Shown: positions 31,141-41,257 of the stretch, piece after piece
How the letters are laid out: the number at the start of each line of letters is the position of its first letter
How positions within the stretch are numbered: the stretch's first letter is position 1
Source of the DNA: Streptomyces pyxinae
Lineage (GTDB): Bacteria > Actinomycetota > Actinomycetes > Streptomycetales > Streptomycetaceae
Direction of reading: 5' to 3'
Length of the DNA stretch: 64,000 bases
Assembly: GCF_024756275.1 (NCBI RefSeq)
Contig: NZ_JANUGQ010000008.1
Location: 186,001-250,000 of the forward strand
Position numbers and translations under genes: made by a program
Notes under the pieces: model-generated
Databases searched by the model: none
Seen by the model: the letters and a program-made list of their open reading frames with translations, nothing else
Told to the model about the DNA's origin: nothing

Positions 31141-32463
31141 GTGATCTCACGAATCGATCTGCGCGGCGACGCCCTCCCGGAGGGCGGTGCGCTGCGTGAC
31201 CTGCTGCCCCGTGCCGAGTTCGACGTGGAAGCCGCCCTGGAGCGGGTCCGGCCGATCTGCGAGGACGTGCGTCATCGGGGCGACGCGGCACTGATCGACT
31301 ACGCGGAGCGGTTCGACGGCGTCACCCTGGACCGGGTCCGGGTGCCCGCCGCCGCCCTGGAGCGGGCCCTCGCCGAGCTGGACCCGGCCGTGCGCGCGGC
31401 CCTGGAGGAGTCGATCAGGCGGGCCCGGATCGTCCACCGCGCCCAGCGCCGTACCGAGCACACCACCCAGGTGGTGCCGGGCGGCACGGTCACCGAGAAG
31501 TGGGTGCCGGTCGAGCGGGTCGGGCTGTACGCGCCGGGCGGGCGCTCGGTCTACCCCTCGTCCGTGATCATGAACACGGTGCCGGCCCAGGAGGCGGGCG
31601 TCGCCTCCATCGCGCTGGCCTCCCCGCCGCAGGCGGACTTCGACGGCCTGCCGCACCCCACCATCCTCGCCGCCTGCGCCCTGCTCGGCGTGGACGAGGT
31701 GTACGCGGCCGGCGGCGCCCAGGCGGTGGCGATGTTCGCGTACGGCACCGAGTCCTGCGCCCCGGCCAACATGGTCACCGGCCCGGGGAACGTCTGGGTC
31801 GCCGCCGCCAAGCGGTACTTCACCGGCCGGATCGGCATCGACACCGAGGCCGGGCCGACCGAGATCGCGGTGCTCGCGGACGACTCCGCCGACCCGGCGC
31901 ACATCGCCGCCGACCTGATCAGCCAGGCCGAGCACGACCCGCTCGCCGCCGCCGTGCTGGTCACCGACTCGGTGACGCTGGCCGACGCCGTGGCGAAGGA
32001 GCTGGAGCCCCAGGTCGCCGCCACCAAGCACGTCGAGGACCGGGTCCGCCCCGCGCTGAGCGGCAAGCAGTCCGCGATCGTGCTGGTCGACGGGGTGGAC
32101 GAGGGGCTGCGGGTGGTCGACGCGTACGGCGCCGAGCACCTGGAGGTCCAGACCGCCGACGCCGCCGCCGTGGCCGCCCGGGTGCGGAACGCGGGCGCGA
32201 TCTTCGTCGGCCCGTACGCCCCGGTCTCGCTGGGCGACTACTGCGCGGGCTCCAACCACGTGCTGCCCACCGGCGGCTGCGCCTGCCACTCCTCGGGGCT
32301 CTCCGTCCAGTCCTTCCTGCGCGGCATCCACGTCGTGGACTACACCCGCGATGCCCTCGCCGAGGTCGCCCACCACGTGGTCACCCTCGCCGAGGCCGAG
32401 GACCTGCCCGCCCACGGCGCCGCGATCAAGGCCCGGTTCGGCTGGAAGGTGCCCGGACAGTGA
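31141..32463 (+). CDS. hisD: Histidinol dehydrogenase
   Basis: This 440-residue NAD-dependent enzyme catalyses the last two steps of histidine synthesis, from histidinol to histidine. Recognisable motifs are [61 protein letters not shown], the zinc/His region ISQAEHDP, and [11 protein letters not shown] ending in [10 protein letters not shown]. The GTG at 31141 has no Shine-Dalgarno sequence upstream and may be translated from a leaderless mRNA. Its stop overlaps hisC by 4 bp. It is the first gene of the his operon. Confidence 0.98.
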   Translation: MISRIDLRGDALPEGGALRDLLPRAEFDVEAALERVRPICEDVRHRGDAALIDYAERFDGVTLDRVRVPAAALERALAELDPAVRAALEESIRRARIVHRAQRRTEHTTQVVPGGTVTEKWVPVERVGLYAPGGRSVYPSSVIMNTVPAQEAGVASIALASPPQADFDGLPHPTILAACALLGVDEVYAAGGAQAVAMFAYGTESCAPANMVTGPGNVWVAAAKRYFTGRIGIDTEAGPTEIAVLADDSADPAHIAADLISQAEHDPLAAAVLVTDSVTLADAVAKELEPQVAATKHVEDRVRPALSGKQSAIVLVDGVDEGLRVVDAYGAEHLEVQTADAAAVAARVRNAGAIFVGPYAPVSLGDYCAGSNHVLPTGGCACHSSGLSVQSFLRGIHVVDYTRDALAEVAHHVVTLAEAEDLPAHGAAIKARFGWKVPGQ

Positions 32464-33581
32464 CCGAGCCCGGCATCGACGACCTGCCCATCCGCGAGGA
32501 GCTGCGCGGCACGTCCCCGTACGGCGCCCCGCAGCTCGACGTGCCCGTCCGCCTCAACACCAACGAGAACCCGTACCCGCTGCCCGAACCGCTGGTGGAG
32601 CGGATCGCGGAGCGCGTGACGGAGGCCGCCCGCACCCTCAACCGCTACCCCGACCGGGACGCCGTCGAGCTGCGCACCGCGCTGGCCGGCTACCTCACCC
32701 GGACCACCGGGTACGAGATCGCCACCGCCCAGGTCTGGGCGGCCAACGGCTCCAACGAGGTCCTCCAGCAACTGCTCCAGACCTTCGCCGGGCCCGGCCG
32801 GCTGGCGATCGGCTTCGAGCCCTCGTACTCGATGCACGGCCTGATCGCGCGCGGCACCGGCACCGGCTGGATCTCCGGCCCGCGCCACGAGGACTTCACC
32901 ATCGACGTGGCCGCCGCCCGCCGGGCCGTCGCCGAGCACCGCCCGGACGTCGTCTTCATCACCTCGCCCAACAACCCGACCGGCACCGCCGTCGACGCGG
33001 AGACGGTGGTGGAGCTGTACGACGCCGCCCAGGCGGCCAAGCCGTCGCTGGTCGTGGTGGACGAGGCGTACGTGGAGTTCAGCCACCGCCCCTCGCTGCT
33101 GCCGCTGCTGGCCGGCCGGCCGCACCTGGTGATCTCCCGGACCATGTCCAAGGCGTTCGGCGCCGCCGGGCTGCGCCTCGGCTATCTGGCCGCGCACCCC
33201 GCCGTGGTGGACGCGGTGCAGCTCGTCCGGTTGCCGTACCACCTCTCCGCCGTCACCCAGGCCACCGCGCTCGCCGCGCTGGAGCACACGGACACCCTGC
33301 TGGGGTACGTGGAGCAGCTCAAGGGCGAGCGCGACCGGCTGGTCGCGGAGCTGCGGGCCACCGGGTACGAGGTCACCGACTCCGACGCCAACTTCGTCCA
33401 GTTCGGGCGGTTCACCGGGGCGGGCGGCGCCCACGCCGCCTGGCAGCGGATCCTCGACCGGGGCGTCCTGGTCCGGGACAACGGCGTCCCCGGCTGGCTG
33501 CGGGTCACCGCCGGCACCCCCGAAGAGAACGACGCGTTCCTCGACGCCGTTCGCGCACTGAAGAAGGAGCAGAGTTCATGA
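32460..33581 (+). CDS. hisC: Histidinol-phosphate aminotransferase
   Basis: This 373-residue PLP enzyme converts imidazole-acetol phosphate and glutamate to histidinol phosphate. Class I/II aminotransferase marks are [58 protein letters not shown] and the PLP lysine in [17 protein letters not shown]. The GTG at 32460 overlaps the hisD stop (GTGA), and its stop overlaps the hisB ATG, so the three genes are translationally coupled. Confidence 0.97.
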   Translation: MTEPGIDDLPIREELRGTSPYGAPQLDVPVRLNTNENPYPLPEPLVERIAERVTEAARTLNRYPDRDAVELRTALAGYLTRTTGYEIATAQVWAANGSNEVLQQLLQTFAGPGRLAIGFEPSYSMHGLIARGTGTGWISGPRHEDFTIDVAAARRAVAEHRPDVVFITSPNNPTGTAVDAETVVELYDAAQAAKPSLVVVDEAYVEFSHRPSLLPLLAGRPHLVISRTMSKAFGAAGLRLGYLAAHPAVVDAVQLVRLPYHLSAVTQATALAALEHTDTLLGYVEQLKGERDRLVAELRATGYEVTDSDANFVQFGRFTGAGGAHAAWQRILDRGVLVRDNGVPGWLRVTAGTPEENDAFLDAVRALKKEQSS

Positions 33582-34171
33582 GCCGTGTGGGACGGGTCGA
33601 ACGCACCACCAAGGAGACGTCCGTCGTGGTCGAGATCGATCTCGACGGCACCGGCAAGGTCGATGTGTCGACAGGCGTCGGCTTCTACGACCACATGCTC
33701 GACCAGCTCGGCCGCCACGGTCTCTTCGACCTCACCGTGAAGACCGACGGCGACCTGCACATCGACTCCCACCACACCATCGAGGACACCGCCCTCGCGC
33801 TGGGCGCCGCCTTCAAGCAGGCCCTCGGTGACAAGGTGGGGATCTACCGCTTCGGCAACTGCACGGTCCCGCTGGACGAGTCGCTCGCCCAGGTCACCGT
33901 GGACCTCTCCGGCCGCCCCTATCTGGTGCACACCGAGCCGGAGAGGATGGCGCCCATGATCGGCGCCTACGACACCACGATGACCCGGCACATCCTGGAG
34001 TCCTTCGTGGCCCAGGCGCAGATCGCGCTGCACGTCCACGTGCCGTACGGGCGCAACGCCCACCACATCGTGGAGTGCCAGTTCAAGGCGCTCGCCCGCG
34101 CCCTGCGGTACGCCTCCGAGCGCGACCCCCGCGCGGCCGGCATCCTGCCCTCCACCAAGGGCGCGCTGTGA
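33578..34171 (+). CDS. hisB: Imidazoleglycerol-phosphate dehydratase
   Basis: This 197-residue monofunctional IGPD lacks the phosphatase domain found in enterobacterial HisB. The Mn-binding histidine motifs are [44 protein letters not shown] and, between them, the RPYL strand. It converts imidazoleglycerol phosphate to imidazole-acetol phosphate. The ATG overlaps the hisC stop and the stop overlaps the next GTG. Confidence 0.98.
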   Translation: MSRVGRVERTTKETSVVVEIDLDGTGKVDVSTGVGFYDHMLDQLGRHGLFDLTVKTDGDLHIDSHHTIEDTALALGAAFKQALGDKVGIYRFGNCTVPLDESLAQVTVDLSGRPYLVHTEPERMAPMIGAYDTTMTRHILESFVAQAQIALHVHVPYGRNAHHIVECQFKALARALRYASERDPRAAGILPSTKGAL

Positions 34172-34335
34172 CAGGACTCTCGACCGTACTGATCCTCGTC
34201 GGTCTGTTCCTGGCCGGCGGGGTGTACTCCTTCTCCAAGCAGCAGATGCCCAAGGGGGTCATCGTCCTGCTGGTCGTCGCCTCCCTGATGTGCCTGGTCG
34301 CCGGGGTCCTGCGGATCCAGGGCCTCTGGGACTGA
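34168..34335 (+). CDS. Small two-helix membrane protein in the his operon
   Basis: This 55-residue protein has two hydrophobic helices (about 4-20 and 28-47) joined by a short SKQQMPKG turn. The GTG at 34168 overlaps the hisB stop by 4 bp, so it is translated with the his genes. I know such an ORF between hisB and hisH in other streptomycetes only as a hypothetical membrane protein. A direct part in histidine synthesis is unlikely from its form, and a transport or regulatory role is speculation. Confidence 0.8.
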   Translation: MTGLSTVLILVGLFLAGGVYSFSKQQMPKGVIVLLVVASLMCLVAGVLRIQGLWD

Positions 34336-34429
34336 CCGCCCGACCGCCCCGACCGCCCCCGACCGGCCCACCTCCACCGGAACAGGTCCGGAGGGACCGG
34401 AACCGACCGGAAACTGGAAACTGACTGAC

Positions 34430-35074
34430 ATGAGCAGCACGGGCAAGAAGGTCGTGGTCCTCGACTACGGCTTCGGCAACATCCGCTCCGCCGAGCGCGC
34501 CCTCGCGCACGTCGGCGCGGACGTCGAGATCACCCGCGACTACGACACGGCGATGAACGCCGACGGCCTCCTCGTCCCCGGCGTCGGCGCCTTCTCCGCC
34601 TGCATGGCCGGGCTGAAGGCGGTGCGCGGCGACTGGATCGTGGAGCGCCGGCTCGCCGGCGGCCGGCCCGTCATGGGCATCTGCGTCGGGATGCAGATCC
34701 TCTTCGGGCGCGGCATCGAGCACGGCGTGGAGACCGAGGGCCTGGACGAGTGGCCCGGCACGGTCGGGCCACTGAAGGCCGAGGTCGTCCCGCACATGGG
34801 CTGGAACACCGTCGAGGCGCCGGACGACAGCGAGCTGTTCGCCGGGCTCGACCGGGACACCCGGTTCTACTTCGTGCACTCCTACGCCGTGCACGACTGG
34901 AGCCTGGAGATCACCAACGCGGCGATGGCCGCGCCCCGCGTCACCTGGGCCACCCATGGTGAGCGGTTCGTCGCCGCCGTCGAGAACGGGGCGCTCTGGG
35001 CGACCCAGTTCCACCCCGAGAAGTCCGGTGAGGCCGGCGCCCGGCTCCTCACCAACTGGCTCGACTCCTTCTGA
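34430..35074 (+). CDS. hisH: Imidazole glycerol phosphate synthase, glutaminase subunit
   Basis: This 214-residue class I glutamine amidotransferase supplies ammonia to HisF. The oxyanion segment is [11 protein letters not shown] (49-59), the nucleophile is Cys85 in [11 protein letters not shown] and the catalytic His/Glu pair is in FHPEKSG near the C-terminus. The ATG at 34430 is about 95 bp after the 55-aa gene, with gaggg upstream. It belongs to the his operon. Confidence 0.97.
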   Translation: MSSTGKKVVVLDYGFGNIRSAERALAHVGADVEITRDYDTAMNADGLLVPGVGAFSACMAGLKAVRGDWIVERRLAGGRPVMGICVGMQILFGRGIEHGVETEGLDEWPGTVGPLKAEVVPHMGWNTVEAPDDSELFAGLDRDTRFYFVHSYAVHDWSLEITNAAMAAPRVTWATHGERFVAAVENGALWATQFHPEKSGEAGARLLTNWLDSF

Positions 35075-35158
35075 CCCGGCCCTGTTCCGGAGAGGGCCCG
35101 GCCCCGGGCCGTGCCGTCCCTCCCGCCACCCACCCACCCACCCCGAGGACCCGCTGAG

Positions 35159-35884
35159 ATGAGCAAGCTCGAACTCCTCCCCGCCGTCGACGTCCGGGAC
35201 GGCCAGGCCGTCCGGCTCGTTCATGGCGAGTCCGGTACGGAGACCTCCTACGGCTCCCCGCTGGAGGCGGCCCACGCCTGGCAGCGCGCGGGCGCCGAGT
35301 GGCTGCATCTGGTGGACCTCGACGCCGCCTTCGGCACCGGCGACAACCGGGAGCTGGTCGCGGAGGTCACCCGGGCCATGGACATCAAGGTGGAGCTCTC
35401 CGGCGGCATCCGCGACGACGCCTCGCTCGCCGCCGCGCTGGCCACCGGCTGCACCCGGGTCAACCTGGGCACCGCCGCGCTGGAGACCCCCGAGTGGGTC
35501 GCCAAGGTGATCGCGGAGCACGGCGACCGGATCGCCGTCGGTCTCGACGTGCGCGGCACCACCCTGCGCGGCCGGGGCTGGACCCGCGACGGCGGTGACC
35601 TCTACGAGACGCTGGCCCGGCTCGACGCCGAGGGCTGCGCCCGGTACGTGGTCACCGACATCGCCAAGGACGGCACCCTCCAGGGTCCCAACCTGGAGCT
35701 GCTGCGCGACGTCTGCGCCGCCACCGGCCGCCCGGTCGTCGCCTCCGGCGGGGTCTCCTCGCTGGACGACCTGCGCGCGCTGGCCGGTCTGACCGGCGAG
35801 GGCGTGGAGGGCGCGATCGTCGGCAAGGCGCTGTACGCCAAGGCGTTCACGCTGGAGGAGGCACTCGCGGCGGTGGCGGCATGA
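35159..35884 (+). CDS. priA: Phosphoribosyl isomerase A (HisA/TrpF bifunctional)
   Basis: This 241-residue (beta/alpha)8 isomerase has the first catalytic Asp in [15 protein letters not shown] and the second in [14 protein letters not shown]. Phosphate loops are visible at ELSGGIRDD and [13 protein letters not shown]. In Streptomyces and mycobacteria this enzyme (PriA) also performs the TrpF reaction of tryptophan synthesis. The assignment as bifunctional rests on that lineage knowledge. The ATG is at 35159, and the stop overlaps the ridA-like ATG. Confidence 0.95.
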   Translation: MSKLELLPAVDVRDGQAVRLVHGESGTETSYGSPLEAAHAWQRAGAEWLHLVDLDAAFGTGDNRELVAEVTRAMDIKVELSGGIRDDASLAAALATGCTRVNLGTAALETPEWVAKVIAEHGDRIAVGLDVRGTTLRGRGWTRDGGDLYETLARLDAEGCARYVVTDIAKDGTLQGPNLELLRDVCAATGRPVVASGGVSSLDDLRALAGLTGEGVEGAIVGKALYAKAFTLEEALAAVAA

Positions 35885-36315
35885 CCGACTCCGTACGCCG
35901 GGTGACCACCGGCGCCCCCTGGGAGGAGCAGTTCGGCTACAGCCGGGCCGTCGAGCTGCCCAGCGGCCTGGTGCTGGTCTCCGGCTGCACCTCGGTGGTG
36001 GACGGCCAGATCGCCGGCGGCGGCCCGTACGAGCAGACCGTCAACGCCTTCCGGGTCGCCACCGACGCCCTGGAGCGGCTCGGCCTCTCCGCCGCCGATG
36101 TCGTCCGCACCCGGATGTACCTCACCCACGCCCGGGACGTGGAGGAGGTCGGCCGGGCGCACAAGGAGCTGTTCGGCGCCGTCCGCCCGGCCGCCTCCAT
36201 GATCATCGTGTCCGGCTTCGTCGATCCCAGCCTGGTGGTCGAGGTGGAGGTCGAGGCGTACCGGGCGCCGGAGCCGAACGAGCGGAACGCACAGAACGAA
36301 GGGGCCGCGCCATGA
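35881..36315 (+). CDS. RidA family protein
   Basis: This 144-residue protein belongs to the RidA/YjgF/UK114 family, whose archetype hydrolyses reactive enamine/imine intermediates. [22 protein letters not shown] is the usual start. Later come [25 protein letters not shown] and [23 protein letters not shown], where the archetypal arginine (R105 in the class consensus IEARAV...) is not obvious. Its ATG overlaps the priA stop and its stop overlaps the hisF ATG (ATGA both times), so it is truly inside the operon. This placement suggests protection of, or a link to, PLP- or amidotransferase-derived intermediates. Confidence 0.88.
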   Translation: MTDSVRRVTTGAPWEEQFGYSRAVELPSGLVLVSGCTSVVDGQIAGGGPYEQTVNAFRVATDALERLGLSAADVVRTRMYLTHARDVEEVGRAHKELFGAVRPAASMIIVSGFVDPSLVVEVEVEAYRAPEPNERNAQNEGAAP

Positions 36316-37067
36316 CGCTGGCCGTACGGGTCATCCCCTGCCTGGACGTGGACAACGGCCGGGTGGTCAAGGGGGTCAACTTCCAGAATCTCCGGGACGC
36401 CGGCGATCCGGTCGAGATGGCCAAGCTGTACGACGCCGAGGGCGCCGACGAGCTGACCTTCCTCGACATCACCGCGTCCTCGGGCAACCGGGAGACCACC
36501 TACGACGTGGTGCGCCGCACCGCCGAGCAGGTCTTCATCCCGCTCACCGTCGGCGGCGGCGTCCGCAGCGCCGACGACGTGGACCGGCTGCTGCGCGCGG
36601 GCGCGGACAAGGTGGGCGTCAACACGGCCGCCATCGCCCGCCCGGAGCTGATCCGGGAGATCGCGGAGCGGTTCGGGCGCCAGGTGCTGGTCCTCTCGGT
36701 CGACGCCCGCCGCACCCCGTCCGGGAGCTTCGAGGTCACCACCCACGGCGGCCGCCGCTCCACCGGTATCGACGCCGTCGAATGGGCCCACCGCGCCGCC
36801 GAGTTGGGCGCGGGCGAGATCCTGCTCAACTCCATGGACGCGGACGGGACCAAGGACGGCTACGACACCGAGATGATCGCGGCGGTACGGAAGCACGTCA
36901 CCGTCCCGGTCATCGCCTCGGGCGGCGCCGGGGCCCTCCCGCACTTCCCGCCCGCCGTCACCGCGGGCGCGGACGCGGTGCTGGCCGCCTCGGTCTTCCA
37001 CTTCGGCGACCTGCGCATCTCCGAGGTCAAGTCCACCCTGCGCGAGGCCGGCCACCCGGTCCGCTGA
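36312..37067 (+). CDS. hisF: Imidazole glycerol phosphate synthase, cyclase subunit
   Basis: This 251-residue (beta/alpha)8 cyclase forms IGP and AICAR using ammonia from HisH. The catalytic residues are in [16 protein letters not shown] and in [15 protein letters not shown]. The phosphate loops are VGGGVRS, VASGGAG and [10 protein letters not shown]. It is the last gene of this his operon segment. A GC hairpin follows at 37116-37139. Confidence 0.98.
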   Translation: MTLAVRVIPCLDVDNGRVVKGVNFQNLRDAGDPVEMAKLYDAEGADELTFLDITASSGNRETTYDVVRRTAEQVFIPLTVGGGVRSADDVDRLLRAGADKVGVNTAAIARPELIREIAERFGRQVLVLSVDARRTPSGSFEVTTHGGRRSTGIDAVEWAHRAAELGAGEILLNSMDADGTKDGYDTEMIAAVRKHVTVPVIASGGAGALPHFPPAVTAGADAVLAASVFHFGDLRISEVKSTLREAGHPVR

Positions 37068-37115
37068 ACCCCCGGCCGGGCCGGGCCCGGTGGACCCGCC
37101 CGCCCGGCCCCCGGC

Positions 37116-37139
37116 GAGCGGGCCCTCGTCGGCCCGCTC
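37116..37139 (+). terminator. Hairpin after hisF
   Basis: Arms gagcgggcc (37116-37124) and ggcccgctc (37131-37139) enclose a 6-base loop, 48 bp after the hisF stop. It probably ends the his operon. Confidence 0.65.
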
Positions 37140-37574
37140 GCACCGCCCGCCACGGCCACCGCTCTCCCGTGCCCCTCGAAGCCCCGCCCCTCACCCCACC
37201 ACCCCGTCATCCGACGCCCGGAGGCCCGGGGGAGAGGAGCGGGGCTTCACCGTGTCGCTCAGGCGGTGGGCACCATGCCCGTCCTGAGACCCGGAGCCCG
37301 GGCGGACATGGCGTCGCCACACGTCGATTTCACGCCATCTTCCGTCCCGAGGGCGCGCCCCGGCCCTTCCTGAACTCCCGCCCCGGGGCCCCCTTTGCGT
37401 ACATTCCGCATCATGCGATCAGCCGGTGACCGGCCGAAGCGGCAGGACTGATTCCGCCGCACATACATACGAAATTCGGGGGCAGAGCCCGGCCCGCTGT
37501 GCAGATCCTGTGTCAACGTGTGTGCCCCCGGTGGTCGTTGGGGCCCGGGGTGAGTCTTTCCATGGGGGAATGCG
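37140..37574 (+). promoter_or_regulatory. Leader region of the RHS gene; left edge of the accessory region
   Basis: No gene is convincing in these 435 bp. From about 37395 to 37500 the sequence becomes less GC-rich (ttgcgtacattccgcatcatgcgatc, catacatacgaaattcggg), which is where I would place the promoter of the RHS gene. gtgagtctttccatgggggaa precedes its ATG, with gggggaa as the likely ribosome binding site. The window's accessory genes start here. Confidence 0.4.
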
Positions 37575-40500
37575 ATGCGTTCGCGTGCTTCGAGCACGTC
37601 TCTTCGGCGTGCCCGTAGATCTTCGTCCCGGTACGGCCTGGTCGCCGCCGTCGCCGCTCTGTCGCTGGCCGCCTCGGTGGCGCCGGCGCTCGCCGTGCCG
37701 GGTGCCGGTGCGGATCCGGGTGCGGCGTCGGTGTGGGGGAAGGAGGGGCCGCGGTTCGAGATGCCGCCGGTCCTGGTCGGCACCAACCGGCCGGTGCCCA
37801 GTGAGGCCGAGGCGCCCGCCTCGCCGGAGAAGGCGGCGTGGGAGGCGGCCGAGCGGGACCGCACCCGCCCGCCCGCCGTCGGAGAGTCCGCCGGGCAGCC
37901 GGGCGGGCCGTCCGCCGGGCAGCGCTCCCGGGTGGCGCGGAGTGTGCCGGACTATGTGCCGGCGGGGCAGGGCCAGGTGCCCTGGCACCAGATCTCGGCC
38001 TTCCGGATCACCGACTCGCTGGTGGCCCGGATCAATCTCTCCAACGGCAATCTGATGCTCGCCGCCACCGACTTCGAGGTGGCCGGTGTCGGCCGGAAGC
38101 TGCGGCTGGCGCGTACGTACAACTCCTTCGACGCCCCCTGGGGCAAGGTCTCCCAGCAGTGGTGGCAGGAGTACGAGCGCTACCTGCTCCTCCAGGACAC
38201 CGAGGTCGTCCTCTATGACGCCACCGGCGCCGCGGTCCGCTTCGCCAAGGCGTCCAACGGCTCCTTCACCACGCCCAAGGGCCACTCCAAGGACCTGAGG
38301 AAGAACGCCGACGGCACCTACACCCTGACCGACCGCAAGTCCGGGGTGAAGGACACCTACGACGCCAACGGCACGCTCACCAGGGTCACCGACCGGAACA
38401 AGGGCACCATCACCGTCGACCAGCACGACGAGGGCGCCGAGCACAAGGGCTTCAAGCTCACCGAGACCCGCTCGGGCCGCTGGATCGACCTGGTCAAGAC
38501 CTACCCGAGCCAGTGGCAGGCCAAGGACCACACCGGCCGCACGGCGGTCTTCGACCTGAACCCCGCCGGCGACCTCACGCGCACCGCCGACACCGAGGGC
38601 AAGGTCACCACCTTCGGCTACGACGACTCCCGCCGGCTGACGAAGATCACCACTCCGGAGGGGCGGGTGACGGTCTTCACCTACGACGAGCACAACCGGG
38701 TCCGCTCGATGCTGCGGGCCACCGAGACCGGTTCCTCTGGCCACACCGGGCCGGCCTACACCTACGCGTACTCGGGCGGGGTGCCGTCGGAGGCGGGGAC
38801 GACCACGGTGACCGATCCGGAGAACCACGCGACCAGGCACGAGCACGACAAGGACGGCCGGGTCACCAGGACCACCGACGCCCTGAACCACTCGCGCTCC
38901 CGGTCCTACGACGCCAACCACAACGTCCAGACGGCGACCGACGCCATGGGTACCGGTTCCACCGGCGGGAATGTGACGACCTACGGCTGGGACGGGCGCA
39001 ACAACCCGACCTCGGCCAAGCTGCCCACCGGCGCCACCGCCGCGGTGAGCGGCTATCAGACGATCTCCGGGGCGGATCTGCCCGGGTCGATGACCACGGC
39101 GGACGACGAGAAGACCGACTACACCTATGACGCGGCCGGGAACACCACCTCGGTCGCGGTCACCGGCACCGGCGGCGGAAAGCAGTCCTTCGACTACAAC
39201 AAGGCCGACCCCACGTGCGGCGGGTTCGAGGGCCAGCGCTGCAAGGTGACGGTGAGAATGTCCGACACCAAGTCCGTCTCCACCTCCTTCGGTTACGACG
39301 CCAAGGGCAACCTGACCAAGGTCACCCCGCCCGCCCCGCTCGGTGTCACCACCTACACCTACGACTTTCTCGGCCGCCCGGAGACGGCCGTGGACGGCCG
39401 GGGCATCAAGACCGTCTATGTCTACGACGAGCGCGACCGGGTGGTGAAGGTGTCCTCCACCAACGCCACGGTCACCTACGCCTACGACGGCGACGGCAAC
39501 CTCGTCCAGCGCTCGGACGGTTCCGGGGTGACGAAGTACGCCTTCGACCCGCTCTCCCGCGAGACCGTCCGCACGCTCCAGAACGGCTCCCAGACGCGCC
39601 TGACCTACACTCCGGCGGGCAATGTCGACACCTACACCGACCCGGCCGGCACCACCGACTACACCTGGAACCAGGTCAACAAGCTGACCGGGCTGAAGGA
39701 TCCCACCGGCAAGGTGACCACCTACGGCTACGACGACAACGACACCCGGACCAGAACCACCTATCCCGGCGGCACCGTCCAGGCGGTCACCCCCGACAAG
39801 TCCGGCCGGCCCGAGAAGATCAAGGCGACCTCGCCCCGGGGGACTCTGGTCGACCTGTCCTACTCCTATGCCAACGGCACCAAGGACAGCACCAAGATCC
39901 GTACCCGTACCGACGCGGTGGGCGGCTACAAGACCACCTACACCTACGACAGCGCGGGCCGCTTCTCCTACGCCAAGGACGAGAAGAACGGCACGGTCGC
40001 CGATTCCTGGCAGTACTGCTACGACCAGGCCGGCAACCTCACCAGCCAGGGCACCGAGCCCGGTTGCCCGCGCGGCACCACCTACACCGTCAACGACGCC
40101 CAGCAGATCACCGCCAAGTCCGGCACCACCGGCGCCTGGTCCTACGACAAGGCCGGCAACGAGACCGCCGGCGCCTCCACCCCCGAGTACGCCCGCACCG
40201 GCGAGAGCTGGTCCGACTACTCCCAGCTGACCGCGATCACCGTGGACGGCAAGACGTATGCCGGGCAGTACGCCTCGACCGACCAGAGCGAGCGGATCAG
40301 GCTCGGTGACACCTTCTTCCACCACGGTCCCCTCGGCCTGTCGGCCACGACCACGGCCGGGGTGGACAGGGGGTTCAACCGGGAGCCCGGGGGCACCCTC
40401 AACTCCATGACGACCGGGGGCACGTCGTACTACTACCTCACCGACGCTATCGGCAGCGTCATCGCCCTCGCGGACGGTGACGGCAACAAGGTGAACACCT

Positions 40501-41021
40501 ACGCCTACAGCCCCCGCGGCGTGCGTCTGCTGGCCCGCTCCAGTGAGCCGGTCGCCCAGCCCTACCGGTTCGCCGGCGGCTACCAGGACCCCACCGGCCT
40601 CTACCACTACGGCGCCCGCTACTACGACGCCAACATCGGCCGCTTCACCCAGCCCGACCCCTCCGGCCAGGAGAAGAACCCCTACCTCTACGCCGAAGGC
40701 GACCCCGTCAACCGCATCGACCCCAACGGGCTTCTGTCGCTGGACATCGGGGGAGAGGTCTGCCTCGGGGTGTGCATCGGTGGGGGAGTCTCCATCAATG
40801 AGGACGGGAGCGCCCACCCGTACTTGTCCGCCGGTGCCGGCAGCCCGGGCGGCAGCGTGGACGCCGGTCTGGCCTCCGGAGACGCGGAGAAGGGCTGGAC
40901 GGGTGAGGCCGCCTGCGGCGTCGGCCCCGCCGAAGTCTCGGTGGCGACCGATGGCTCCGCGGGAGTGGGCACAGGAGGAAGCTCGGGCAAGTGCTCCGGT
41001 ACCGCGAAGTACACATTCTGA
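37575..41021 (+). CDS. RHS/YD-repeat polymorphic toxin-like secreted protein
   Basis: This protein has 1148 residues. An Arg-rich N-terminus and hydrophobic stretch (residues 18-42, ending PALAVPG) form a Sec signal peptide. Residues 130-300 contain the DUF6531-like entry (LSNGNLMLAATDFEVAGVG). Residues 300-960 contain many YD/RHS repeats of the form G/TYDxxGrLT. The conserved core ends at residues 1020-1052 with YGARYYDANIGRFTQPDP and NRIDPNG, where such proteins usually self-cleave. The 96-residue C-terminal part after DPNG is Gly-rich with four cysteines and is not a toxin domain I know. It probably sits on or is released from the cell surface. Small membrane ORFs and a decayed RHS end follow, as in Rhs cassette loci. 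Confidence 0.9.
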   Translation: MRSRASSTSLRRARRSSSRYGLVAAVAALSLAASVAPALAVPGAGADPGAASVWGKEGPRFEMPPVLVGTNRPVPSEAEAPASPEKAAWEAAERDRTRPPAVGESAGQPGGPSAGQRSRVARSVPDYVPAGQGQVPWHQISAFRITDSLVARINLSNGNLMLAATDFEVAGVGRKLRLARTYNSFDAPWGKVSQQWWQEYERYLLLQDTEVVLYDATGAAVRFAKASNGSFTTPKGHSKDLRKNADGTYTLTDRKSGVKDTYDANGTLTRVTDRNKGTITVDQHDEGAEHKGFKLTETRSGRWIDLVKTYPSQWQAKDHTGRTAVFDLNPAGDLTRTADTEGKVTTFGYDDSRRLTKITTPEGRVTVFTYDEHNRVRSMLRATETGSSGHTGPAYTYAYSGGVPSEAGTTTVTDPENHATRHEHDKDGRVTRTTDALNHSRSRSYDANHNVQTATDAMGTGSTGGNVTTYGWDGRNNPTSAKLPTGATAAVSGYQTISGADLPGSMTTADDEKTDYTYDAAGNTTSVAVTGTGGGKQSFDYNKADPTCGGFEGQRCKVTVRMSDTKSVSTSFGYDAKGNLTKVTPPAPLGVTTYTYDFLGRPETAVDGRGIKTVYVYDERDRVVKVSSTNATVTYAYDGDGNLVQRSDGSGVTKYAFDPLSRETVRTLQNGSQTRLTYTPAGNVDTYTDPAGTTDYTWNQVNKLTGLKDPTGKVTTYGYDDNDTRTRTTYPGGTVQAVTPDKSGRPEKIKATSPRGTLVDLSYSYANGTKDSTKIRTRTDAVGGYKTTYTYDSAGRFSYAKDEKNGTVADSWQYCYDQAGNLTSQGTEPGCPRGTTYTVNDAQQITAKSGTTGAWSYDKAGNETAGASTPEYARTGESWSDYSQLTAITVDGKTYAGQYASTDQSERIRLGDTFFHHGPLGLSATTTAGVDRGFNREPGGTLNSMTTGGTSYYYLTDAIGSVIALADGDGNKVNTYAYSPRGVRLLARSSEPVAQPYRFAGGYQDPTGLYHYGARYYDANIGRFTQPDPSGQEKNPYLYAEGDPVNRIDPNGLLSLDIGGEVCLGVCIGGGVSINEDGSAHPYLSAGAGSPGGSVDAGLASGDAEKGWTGEAACGVGPAEVSVATDGSAGVGTGGSSGKCSGTAKYTF

Positions 41022-41037
41022 GAGAGTGGAGCAAACT

Positions 41038-41172
41038 GTGATAGGCGAACTTCTACTGGCTGAGGGGAGAAGGCCCGACGGCCCCTCCTGGTCGCCCTAT
41101 CTGATGGTGGGAGTGTTCATCGTCTTCGCTGTCATCATCGCCGTGCTCTATATCCGGAGACGCAAATCCTGA
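41038..41172 (+). CDS. Small single-span membrane protein after the RHS gene
   Basis: This 44-residue protein has a hydrophilic N-terminus (IGELLLAEGRRPDGPSWSP), one strongly hydrophobic helix (YLMVGVFIVFAVIIAVLYI) and a basic RRRKS end. The GTG at 41038 follows gagagagtggag. An in-frame GTG at 41026 would add four residues. It begins 16 bp after the RHS stop, in the place where an immunity gene normally lies. That it is an immunity protein is an inference from position only. A 17-bp hairpin ends the unit. Confidence 0.6.
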   Translation: MIGELLLAEGRRPDGPSWSPYLMVGVFIVFAVIIAVLYIRRRKS

Positions 41173-41201
41173 ATCGCCAGTCTTGAGCGGGAAGTTCAGC
41201 C

Positions 41202-41241
41202 CTTCGCGGGGAGAACGCGTCACTGCGTTCTCCCCGCGAAG
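41202..41241 (+). terminator. Strong 17-bp hairpin ending the RHS unit
   Basis: Perfect arms cttcgcggggagaacgc (41202-41218) and gcgttctccccgcgaag (41225-41241) surround a 6-base loop. It lies between the 44-aa ORF and the next small ORF, whose ribosome binding site begins 6 bp further on, so it may also separate two cassettes. Confidence 0.8.
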
Positions 41242-41257
41242 GCGCGGGAGGAGAGAC

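Noticed and set aside
37419..40817. 1132-aa minus-strand frame opposite the RHS gene
   Set aside because: It is Gly/Val-rich repetitive translation caused by the RHS repeats on the other strand. It has no start context or family motif.
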